Assembly: GCF_026212465.1 (NCBI RefSeq)
Contig: NC_080049.1
Span: forward strand, 4,644,259-4,708,258
DNA from: Amaranthus tricolor
Lineage: Eukaryota > Streptophyta > Magnoliopsida > Caryophyllales > Amaranthaceae
Reading direction: 5' to 3'
DNA length: 64,000 nucleotides
In this document: piece after piece, positions 49,174 through 59,469 of the stretch
Numbering within the stretch: position 1 is the stretch's first letter
Layout of the letters: the number at the start of each line of letters is the position of its first letter
Translations under genes and position numbers: made by a program
Notes under the pieces: generated by a model
What the model saw: only the letters and a program-made list of their open reading frames with translations
Database searches by the model: none
What the model was told of the DNA's origin: nothing

Positions 49174-49974
49174 TAACATCTATTTTCTCTTAATGCTTTC
49201 AACAACCTTCTTCTTCCGTTGACTGCGGCTACTACGCGCTGAAGTTTATGGACGATATTATAAATTCCGTGCAGGACTTTGGAGTCGAAAATATAGATGC
49301 CGTAAGTATTTGTTACGTTTTTAATTAAATATATTATTGGTAAAATCTAATGTTAATACTAATCTTTTATTTTAATATTATATATAGGTTTTAAACGACA
49401 TTCCGAGTGAAACACGCCCTTTGAAAAGTGAAGAGATGCGCGAAATAAAAGACAAGATTGCCGTGCATCTTGCTAATATTTGTCCTTGATAAATTCTAAT
49501 TACAGTAGATTATTTTTTATACTTTAATGTATATATATATATGTACCTAATATTAATTATATTATATATACGAGCGAGAGTTTTTTATTACTATTGCATT
49601 ATTATAATGTTTATTAATGTGATTATCATTGGATTAATCACTGTTATTACATTGTATTATTATTGCATTATTATAAAGATAAAACAGAAAAAGAAAAAAA
49701 AAAAAAAAAGAGGTAGTTGATGCGGTTTTGAACATGACCGCAGCAAATAAAGAGTGTTATTTGCTGCGGTTTTGGCCCATGACCGCAGCAAATAACACTC
49801 TTTATTTGCTGCGGTTTTTGCCCATGACCGCAGCAAATAAGTCCCATATTTGCTGCGGTTTTGAACTGCAGCAATTAAAGTACGACATTTGCTACTATCA
49901 CAATTGCTGGGGGCCAAAACCGCAGCAAATAATGGCAAAAAAACCGCAGCAAATGATGTTTTTTTCCACTAGTG
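49174..49974 (+). mobile_element. Truncated CACTA 3' end, copy 14
   Basis: Has the same 11-bp TTGCATTATTA insertion as copy 1, 25 kb away, while the rest of its AT-rich part matches copy 13. The insert copies a motif found about 80 bp upstream in every element (TATTGCATTATTATAATG). Subterminal block at 49719-49974. Confidence 0.9.
49200..49489 (+). pseudogene. Ulp1-like C-terminal fragment, copy 14, frame open
   Basis: Exons 49200-49301 and 49388-49489, with the Lys to Gln and Arg to Ser changes of copy 13. Confidence 0.85.
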
Positions 49975-51090
49975 TTGGTATATATTATTGTGTTAAAGTG
50001 GTTAGAATTTAAAATCATAGTCATATGCTAGAAATATGTGTTAAGTTGCGATGCTTTGCATTTTTAAGCGTTTTCTCCACTTTTGCACATAAAGTAACTC
50101 AAACTTTGTTTGTTTTGAACGAAACTTGGTACAAAACACTATTTGGTATATATGATTGTGTTAAAGTGGTTAGAATTGAAAATCATAGTGATATGCTAGA
50201 AATTACAAGTTAAGTTGCGATTTTATGCGTTTTTGACACTTTTGCGCATAAAGTAGCTCAAACTTGGTTTGTTTTGAAAGAAACTTGGCACACAACACTA
50301 TTTGCTGTATGTTATTGTGTTCAAGTGGTTGAAATTGAAAATCATAGTCATATGCTAGAAATTATGTGTTATGTTGCGATTTTTAAGGGTTTTTAAGCGT
50401 TTTTGACACTGTTGCGCATAAAGTAGCTCAAACTTGGTTTGTTTTGTACGAAACTTAGCACACAACACTATTTGGTATATATTATTGTGTTTAAGTGGTT
50501 AGAATTGAAAATCATAGTCATATGCTATAAATTACGCGTTAAGCTGCGATTTTATGCGTTTTTAAGTGTTTTAGACACTTTTGCGCATAAAGTAGTTTAA
50601 ACTTGGTTTGTTTTGCACGAAACTTGGCATAGAACACTATTTGGTATATATTATTGTGTTGAAGTGGTTAGAATTGAAAATCATAGTCATATGCTAGAGA
50701 TAACGTATTAAGTTGCGATTTTAGGGGTTTTTTAAGTGTTTTTGTCAATTTCGCGCGTAAAGTAGGTCAAACATGGTTTGTTATGCACGAAACCTGGCAC
50801 ACAACACTATTTGGCATATATTATTTTGTTGAAATTGTTGGAATTGAAAATAATAGTCATATGCTAGAAATTAGAAGTTAAGTTGCGATTTTAAGGGTTT
50901 TTAAGTGTTTTTGTTAATTTCGCGCGTAAAGTAGCTCAAACTTTGTTTGTTTTGCACGAAACTTGGCATACAACACTATTTTGTATATATTATTGTGTAG
51001 AAGTTGTTAGAATTGAAAATAATAGTCATATTCTAGAATTTACGTGTTAAGTTGCGATTTTATGCGTTTTTAAGCGTTTTTGTCAATTTC
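49975..51090 (+). repeat. Satellite block 14
   Basis: Standard block with GAAATATGTGTTAAG at the start and TATATGATTGTG in the second monomer, as block 8 six units earlier. It lacks the block 11 to 13 markers. Confidence 0.95.
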
Positions 51091-51877
51091 TAACATCTAT
51101 TTTCTCTTAATGCTTTCAACAACCTTCTTCTTCCGTTGACTGCGGCTACTACGCGCTGAAGTTTATGGACGATATTATAAATTCCGTGAAGGGACTTTGG
51201 AGTCGAAAATATAGATGCCGTAAGTATTTGTTACGTTTTTAATTAAATATATTATTGGTAAAATCTAATGTTAATACTAATCTTTTATTTTAATATTATA
51301 TATAGGTTTTAAACGACATTCCCCAGGGAACACGCCCTTTGAAAAGTGAAGAGATGCGCGAAATAAAAGACAAGATTGCCGTGCATCTTGCTAATATTTG
51401 TCCTTGATAAATTCTAATTACAGTAGATTATTTTTTATACTTTAATGTATATATATATGTACGTAATATTAATTATATTATATATACGAGCGAGAGTTTA
51501 TTATTACTATTGCATTATTATAATGTTGATTAATGTGATTATCATTGGATTAATCACTGTTATTACATTGTATTATTATAAAGATAAAACAGAAAAAGAA
51601 AAAAAAAAAAAAAGAGGTAGTTGATGCGGTTTTGAACATGACCGCAGCAAATAAGAGTGTTATTTGCTGCGGCTTTGGCCCATGACCGCAGCAAATAACA
51701 CTCTTTATTTGCTGCGGTTTTTTGCCCATGACCGCAGCAAATAAGTCCCATATTTGCTGCGGTTTTGAACCGCAGCAATTAAAGTACGACATTTGCTACT
51801 ATCACAATTGCTGGGGGCCAAAACCGCAGCAAATAATGGCAAAAAAACCGCAGAAAATGATGTTTTTTCCACTAGTG
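51091..51877 (+). mobile_element. Truncated CACTA 3' end, copy 15
   Basis: CCGCAGAAAATG variant as in copies 9, 10 and 16. Subterminal block at 51623-51877 has AATAAGAGTGTTATT (one A lost, one base off the palindrome) and GGTTTTTTGCCC. Confidence 0.9.
51117..51407 (+). pseudogene. Ulp1-like C-terminal fragment, copy 15, frameshifted
   Basis: First exon 51117-51219 has a G inserted (GTGAAGGGACTTTGG), which breaks the frame after SVK. Intron 51220-51305. Last exon 51306-51407 has ATTCCCCAGGGAACACG in place of ATTCCGAGGGAAACACG: the length is unchanged and Arg-Glu becomes Gln-Gly. Two separate disturbances in one copy could be real decay or a local consensus error. Confidence 0.85.
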
Positions 51878-52995
51878 TTGGTATATATTATTGTGTTAAA
51901 GTGGTTAGAATTTAAAATCATAGTCATATGCTAGAAAATATGTATTAACTTGCGATGCTTTGCATTTTTAAGCGTTTTCTCCACTTTTGCACATAAAGTA
52001 ACTCAAACTTTGTTTGTTTTGAACGAAACTTGGTACAAAACACTATTTGGTATATATGATTGTGTTAAAGTGGTTAGAATTGAAAATCATAGTGATATGC
52101 TAGAAATTACAAGTTAAGTTGCGATTTTATGCGTTTTTGACACTTTTGCGCATAAAGTAGCTCAAACTTGGTTTGTTTTGAAAGAAACTTGGCACACAAC
52201 ACTATTTGCTGTATGTTATTGTGTTCAAGTGGTTGAAATTGAAAATCATAGTCATATGCTAGAAATTATGTGTTATGTTGCGATTTTTAAGGGTTTTTAA
52301 GCGTTTTTGACACTGTTGCGCATAAAGTAGCTCAAACTTGGTTTGTTTTGTACGAAACTTAGCACACAAACACTATTTGGTATATATTATTGTGTTTAAG
52401 TGGTTAGAATTGAAAATCATAGTCATATGCTATAAATTACGCGTTAAGCTGCGATTTTATTGCGTTTTTAAGTGTTTTAGACACTTTTGCGCATAAAGTA
52501 GTTTAAACTTGGTTTGTTTTGCACGAAACTTGGCATAGAACACTATTTGGTATATATTATTGTGTTGAAGTGGTTAGAATTGAAAATCATAGTCATATGC
52601 TAGAGATAAGGTATTAAGTTGCGATTTTAGGGGTTTTTTAAGTGTTTTTGTCAATTTCGCGCGTAAAGTAGGTCAAACATGGTTTGTTATGCACGAAACC
52701 TGGCACACAACACTATTTGGCATATATTATTTTGTTGAAATTGTTGGAATTGAAAATAATAGTCATATGCTAGAAATTAGAAGTTAAGTTGCGATTTTAA
52801 GGGTTTTTAAGTGTTTTTGTTAATTTCGCGCGTAAAGTAGCTCAAACTTTGTTTGTTTTGCACGAAACTTGGCATACAACACTATTTTGTATATATTATT
52901 GTGTAGAAGTTGTTAGAATTGAAAATAATAGTCATATTCTAGAATTTACGTGTTAAGTTGCGATTTTATGCGTTTTAAGCGTTTTTGTCAATTTC
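51878..52995 (+). repeat. Satellite block 15
   Basis: Standard block with the same TATTAACTTGCG and TATATGATTGTG pair as block 9. Private: CACACAAACACTATTTGG, TTTTATTGCGTTTTTAAG, GATAAGGTATTAAG and ATGCGTTTTAAGCG. Confidence 0.95.
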
Positions 52996-53785
52996 TAACA
53001 TCTATTTTCTCTTAATGCTTTCAACAACCTTCTTCTTCCGTTGACTGCGGCTACTACGCGCTGAAGTTTATGGACGATATTATAAATTCCGTGAAGGACT
53101 TTGGAGTCGAAAATATAGATGCCGTAAGTATTTGTTACGTTTTTAATTAAATATATTATTGGTAAAATCTAATGTTAATACTAATCTTTTATTTTAATAT
53201 TATATATAGTTTTTAAACGACATTCCGAGGGAAACACGCCCTTTGAAAAGTGAAGAGATGCGCGAAATAAAAGACAAGATTGCCGTGCATCTTGCTAATA
53301 TTTGTCCTTGATAAATTCTAATTACAGTAGATTATTTTTTATACTTTAATGTATATATATATATGTACGTAATATTAATTATATTATATATACGAGCGAG
53401 AGTTTATTATTACTATTGCATTATTATAATGTTGATTAATGTGATTATCATTGGATTAATCACTGTTATTACATTGTATTATTATAAAGATAAAACAGAA
53501 AAAGAAAAAAAAAAAAAAAAGAGGTAGTTGATGCGGTTTTGAACATGACCGCAGCAAATAAAGAGTGTTATTTGCTGCGGCTTTGGCCCATGACCGCAGC
53601 AAATAACACTCTTTATTTGCTGCGGTTTTTGCCCATGACCGCAGCAAATAAGTCCCATATTTGCTGCGGTTTTGAACCGCAGCAATTAAAGTACGACATT
53701 TGCTACTATCACAATTGCTGGGGGCCAAAACCGCAGCAAATAATGGCAAAAAAAACCGCAGAAAATGATGTTTTTTCCACTAGTG
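52996..53785 (+). mobile_element. Truncated CACTA 3' end, copy 16
   Basis: Closest to copy 10: same CCGCAGAAAATG and same lengthened A run before it. Subterminal block at 53530-53785. Confidence 0.9.
53022..53311 (+). pseudogene. Ulp1-like C-terminal fragment, copy 16, frame open
   Basis: Exons 53022-53123 and 53210-53311, with Val to Phe at the start of the last exon. Confidence 0.85.
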
Positions 53786-54117
53786 TTGGTATATATTATT
53801 GTGTTAAAGTGGTTAGAATTTAAAATCATAGTCATATGCTAGAAAATATGTATTAACTTGCGATGCTTTGCATTTTTAAGCGTTTTCTCCACTTTTGCAC
53901 ATAAAGTAACTCAAACTTTGTTTGTTTTGAACGAAACTTGGTACAAAACACTATTTGGTATATATTATTGTGTTAAAGTGGTTAGAATTGAAAATCATAG
54001 TGATATGCTAGAAATTACAAGTTAAGTTGCGATTTTATGCGTTTTTGACACTTTTGCGCATAAAGTAGCTCAAACTTGGTTTGTTTTGAAAGAAACTTGG
54101 CACACAACACTATTTGC
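53786..54117 (+). repeat. Satellite block 16, cut by assembly gap
   Basis: Two monomers of the standard block up to ACTATTTGC, where the gap begins. Matches the start of block 10 (TATTAACTTGCG, TATATTATTGTG). Confidence 0.95.
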
Positions 54118-54217
54118 NNNNNNNNNNNNNNNNNNNNNNNNNNNNNNNNNNNNNNNNNNNNNNNNNNNNNNNNNNNNNNNNNNNNNNNNNNNNNNNNNNN
54201 NNNNNNNNNNNNNNNNN
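54118..54217. other. Assembly gap (100 N)
   Basis: A second gap of exactly 100 Ns. Satellite orientation is the same on both sides, but the composite transposon units are found only on the left, so the array border lies inside the missing sequence. Confidence 1.
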
Positions 54218-57200
54218 ACTATTTGGTATATATTATTGTGTTGAAGTGGTTAGAATTGAAAATCATAGTCATATGATAGAAATTGCGTGTGGAAGTTGCG
54301 ATTTTAAGAGTTTTAAGCGGTTTTTGCCACTTTTGCGCATAAAGAAGCTCAAACTTGGTTTGTTGTGTATGTAACTTGGCACACAACACTATTTGGTATA
54401 TATTATTGTGTTGAAGTGGTTAGAATTGAAAATCATAGTCCAATGCTAGAAATTACTTGTTAAGTTGCGATTTTAAGGGGTTTTTAGCGTTTTTTGCCAC
54501 TTTTTCGCATAAAGTAGCTCAACCTTGGTTTGTTTTGCACCAAACTAGCACACAACACTGTTTGGCATATATTATTGTGTTGAAGTGGTTAGAATTGAAC
54601 ATCATAGTCATATGCTAGAAATTACGAGTTAAGTTGCATTTTAAGGGTTTTTAAGTGTTTTTTCCACTTTTGCGCATAAAATTAGCTCAAACTTTGATTT
54701 TTTTGTAAGAAACTTGGCACACAACACTATTTGGTATATATTATTGTGTTGAAGTGGTTAGAAATTAAAATCATAGTCATATGCTAGAAATTACGTGTTA
54801 AGTTGAGCTTTTTAAGGGTTTTTAAGCGTTTTTGCCAAATTTTGCGCATTAAGTAGCTCCAAACTTGGTTTGTTTTTGCACGAAAATTCGCACACAACTC
54901 TATTTGTTATTTTTTATTGTGTTGAAGTGGTTTAGAATTGAAAATCGTAGTCATATGATAGAAATTACGTGTTAAGTTCCGATTTTAAGCGTTTTTAAGC
55001 GTTTTTGCCACTTTGCGCATAAAGTAGCTCAAACTTAGTTTGTTTTGCATCAAACTTGGCTCATAAGATTTTTTGGTATATATTATTTGTGTTGAAGTGG
55101 TTAGGAATTGAAAATCATTAGTCATATGCTAGAAGTTACGTGTTAAGTTGCGATTTTTCAGGGTTTTTAAGCGTTTTTTGCCACTTTTGCGCATAAAGTA
55201 GCTCAAACTTGGTTTGTTTTGCACGAATATTGGCCAACATGACTATTGGGTATATATTATTGTGTTAAAGTGGTTAGAATTGATAATCATAGTCATATGC
55301 AAGAAATTACGTGTTAAGTTGAGCTTTTAAGGGTTTTTTAAGCGTTTTTGCCACTTTTGCGCATAAAGTAGCTCAAACTTGGTTTGTTTTGCAGCAAACT
55401 TGGCACATAACACTGTTTGGTATATATTATTGTGTGGAAGTTGTTAGAATTTAAAATCATAGTTATATGCTAGAAATTACGTTAATAAGTTGCGATTTTA
55501 AGGGTTTTTATGCGTTTTTTGCCAACTTTTGCACATAAAGTAGCTCAAACTATGTTTGTTTTGCACGAAACATGGTACACAACACTATTTGGTATATATT
55601 ATTTGAAGAAGTGGATAAAATTGAAAATCATAGTCATATGCTAGAAATTACGTGTTAAGTTGCGATTTTTAGGGTTTGTAAGTGTTTTTGCCACTTTGGC
55701 GCATAAAGTAGCTCAAACTTGGTTTGTTTTTGCACACAACTTGGCACACAACAGTATTTGGTATACTTTATTATGTTGAAGTGGTTAGAATAGAAAATCA
55801 TAGTCATATGCTAGATATTACGTGTTAAGTTGAGCTTTTAAGGTTTTTATGAGTTTTTTTGCCACTTTTGGGCATAAAGTATTTCAAACTTGGTTTGTTT
55901 TGCACGAAACATGGCACACAACACTATTTGGTATATATTATTGTGTTAAAGAGGTTAGAATTGAATTTAATAGTCATATGCTAGAAATTACGTGTTAAGT
56001 TGTGATTTTAAGGGTTTTTTAAGCGGTTTTTGCCACTTTTGCGCAGAAAGTAGCTCAAACTTGGTTTGTTTTCCACGAAACTTGGCGCACAACACAATTT
56101 GGTATATATTAGTGTTGAAGTGGTTAGAATAGAAAATCATAGTCATATGCTAGAAATTACGTGTTTAAGTTGAGCTGTTTTAGGGTTTTTATGAGGTTTT
56201 TTGCCAACTTTGGGCATAAAGTAGTTCAAACATGGTTTGTTTTGCACGAAACTTGGGACACAACACTATTTGGTATATATTATTATGTTGAAGTGGATAG
56301 AATAGTAAAATCATAGTCATATGCTAGAAATTACGTGTTAAGTTGAGTTTTTAAGGTTTTTATGAGTTTTTTTGCCACTTTTGGGCATAAAAGTATTTCG
56401 AACTTGGTTTGTTTTGCACGAAACTTGGCACACAACACTATTTGGTATATATTATTGTGTTGAATTGGTTAGAATCGAAATGATAGTCATATGCTAGAAA
56501 TTACGTGTTAGTTGCGATTTTAAGGGTTCTTAAGCGCTTTTGCCACTTTTGCGCATAAAGTAGCTCAAACTTTGTTGGTTTTGCATGTAACTTGGCTCAC
56601 AACACTATTTGGTATATATTATTATGTTGAAGTGGTTAAGAATCGAAAATGATAGTCATATGCTAGAAATTACGTGTTAAGTTGCGAATTTTAAGGGTTT
56701 TTAAGCGCTTTTGCCACTTTTGCGCATAAAGTAGCTCAAACTTTGTTGGTTTTGCATGTAAATTGGCTCACAAAACTATTTGGTATATGTTATTGTGTTG
56801 AAGTGGTTAGAATTGAAGTCATATTCATATGCTAGAAATTACGTGTTAAGTTGCGATTTAAGGGTTTTTAAGCGTTCTTGCCACTTTTGCGAATAATGTA
56901 GCTCAAACTTGGTTTGTTTTGCAGCAAACTAGGCACACAACACTGTTTGGAATATATTATTGTGTTGAAGTGGTTAGAATTGAACATCATAGTCATATGC
57001 TAGAAATTACGAGTTAAGTTGTGATTTTAAGGGTTTTTAAGTGTTTTTTCCACTTTTGCGCATAAATTAGCTCAAACTTGGATTTTTTTTGTACGAAACT
57101 TGGCACATAACACTATTTGGTATATATTATTGTGTTGAGGTGGTTAGAATTGAAAATCATAGTCATAAACGAGAAATTACGTGTTATGTTGAGCTTTTAA

Positions 57201-59469
57201 GGGTTTTTATGCGTTTTTGCCACATTTAGGCATTAAGTAGCTCAAACTTGGTTTATTTTGCACGAAACTTGGCACACAACACTATTTGGTATATTATTGT
57301 GTTGAAATGGTTAGAATTGAAAATCACAGTCATATGCTAGAAAATACGTGTTAAGTTGCGATTTTAAGGGTTTTTTAAGCGTTTTTGCCACTTTTGCGGC
57401 ATAAAGTAGTTCAAACTTGGTTTGTTTTGCACGAATCTTGGCACACAACACTTTTGGGTATATATTATTGTGTTGAAGTGGTTAGAATTGAAAATCATAT
57501 TCATATGCTAGAAATTACGCGTTAAGTTACGATTTTAAGGGTTTTTAAGCGTTTTTTCTACTTTTGCGCATAAAGTAGCTCAAACTTGGTTTTTTTTTTG
57601 CATGAAACTTGGCACACATCACTATTTGGTATATATTATTGTGTTGAAATGCTTAGAATTGAAAATCATAGTCATATGCTAGAATTTACGTGTTAAGTTG
57701 CGATTTTAAGGGTTTTTAACGTTTTTGTCACTTTTGCGCATAAAGTAGCTCGAACATGGTTTGTTTTGCACCAAACTTGGCACATAACATTGTTTGGTAT
57801 ATATTATTGTGTTGAAGAGGTTAAAATTGAAAATCATAGTCATATACTAGAAATTACGTGTTAAGTTGTGAGTTTTAATGGTTTTTAAGCGTTTTTGCCA
57901 CTTTTGCGCATAAAGTAGCTCAAACTTGGTTTGTTTTGCACGAATCTTGGCCAACAACACTATTGGGTATATATTATTGTGTTGAAGGGGTTATAATTGA
58001 TAATCATAGTCATATGCAAGAATTACGTCTTAAGTTAAGCTTTTAAGGGTTTTTTAAGCGTTTTTGCCACTTTTGCGCATAAAGTAGCTCAAACTTGGTT
58101 TGTTTTGCACGAAACTTGGCACACAATACTGTTTGGTATATATTATTGTGTTCAAGTGGTTAGAATTAAAAATAATAGTCATATGCTAGAAATTACGTGT
58201 TAAGTTTCGATTTGAAGTGTTTTTAAGCGTTTTTTGCCACTTTTGCACATAAAGTAGCTCAAACTATGGTTTGTTTTGCACGCAACTTGGCACACAACAG
58301 TATTTGGTATACATTATTACGATGAAGTGGTTAGAATAGAAAATCATAGTCATATGCTAGAAATTATGTGTTAAGTTGAGCTTTTAAGGGTTTTAATGAG
58401 TTTTTTTGCCACTTTTGGGCGTAAAGTAGCTAAAACTTGGTTTGTTTTGCACGAAACTTGGCACACAACACTATTTGGTATATATAATTGTGTTGAAGTG
58501 GTTAGAATTGAAAATCATAGTCATGTGTTAAAAATTACGTGTTAAGATGAGCTTTTAAGGGTTTTTAAGCGTTTTTGCCACTTTTGCGCATTAAAGTAGC
58601 TCAAACTTGGTTTATTTTGCACCAAACTTGGCACACAACACTGTTTGGTATATATTATTGTGTTAAAGTGGTTTAGAATTGAAAATAATAGTCATATGCT
58701 AGAAATTACGTGTTAAGTTGCGATTTTAAGGGTTTTTATGCGTTTTTTCCACTTTTGCGCATAAAGTAGCTCAAACTTGGATTGTTTTCCACGAAACTTG
58801 GCGCACAACACAATTTGGTATATATTGGTGTTGAAGTGGTTAGAATAGAAAATCATAGTCATATGCTAGAAATTACGTGTTAAGTTGAGCTTTTAAGGGT
58901 TTTTATGAGTTTTTTTGCCAACTTTGGGAATAAAGTAGTTCAAACTTGGGACACAATACTATTTGGTATATATTATTGTGTTGAAATAGTTAGATTAGAA
59001 AACCATAGTCATATGCTAGAAAATTACGTGTAAGTTGCGAATTTAAGGGTTTTGTAAGCGTTTTTGCCACTTTTGCGGATAAAGTAGCTCTAACTTGGTT
59101 TGTTTTGCACGCAACTTGGCACACAATAGTATTTGGTATACATTATTATGTTGAAATGGTTAGAATAGAAAATCATGGTCATATGCTAGAAATTACGTGT
59201 TTAAGTTGAGCTTTTAACGGTTTTTATGAGTTTTTTTGTCACTTTTGGGCATAAAGTAGCTCAAACGTGGTTTGTTTTGCACGAAACTTGGCACAAAACA
59301 CTATTTGGTATATATTATTGTGTTGAAGTGCTTATAATTCAAAAATCATAGTCATATGCTAGAAATTACTTGTTCAGTTACGATTTTTAAGGTTTTGAAG
59401 CCTTTTTTCCCCTTTTGCGCATAAAGTAGTTCAAACTTGGTTTGTTTTGCACGAAACTTGGCACACAAC
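54218..59469 (+). repeat. 31-monomer higher-order repeat, right array, copy A
   Basis: The order of variant monomers repeats with an offset of about 5.25 kb: CATATGATAGAAATTGCGTG at 54270 and 59522, CGAATATTGGCCAAC at 55224 and 60461, and CTTTGTTGGTTTTGCATGTA twice in consecutive monomers in each copy (56568 and 56738; 61800 and 61973). This copy has more single-base insertions than the next one, especially in its first 1.3 kb beside the gap. Confidence 0.85.

Larger units (their letters stand above)
24001..54117 (+). repeat. Composite satellite-CACTA higher-order repeat array, 16 units of ~1.907 kb
   Basis: Sixteen consecutive units each consist of about 1.12 kb of satellite and about 0.79 kb of a truncated CACTA transposon end, always in the same orientation and with the same two junctions. 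Fragment start points lie at 24378, 26302, 28216, 30129, 32036, 33946, 35853, 37761, 39642, 41546, 43453, 45359, 47266, 49174, 51091 and 52996. Spacings are 1904-1924 bp, apart from one of 1881 bp caused by a small deletion in the eighth fragment. Because every unit shares both junctions, the fragment was joined to the satellite once and the composite was then amplified. Both ends of the array run into assembly gaps, so the true copy number is higher or unknown. Confidence 0.97.

Noticed and set aside
54076..54374. Open frames crossing the 54118-54217 gap
   Set aside because: The middle is 34 unknown residues produced by Ns; the ends are satellite.
55671..55690. TTTAGGGTTTG, a plant telomere-like or telo-box motif (also near 60904, 56178, 61412)
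   Set aside because: A single unit arising by a small change in the normal satellite stretch TTTTAAGGGTTTTTAAG. There is no tandem TTTAGGG run anywhere.
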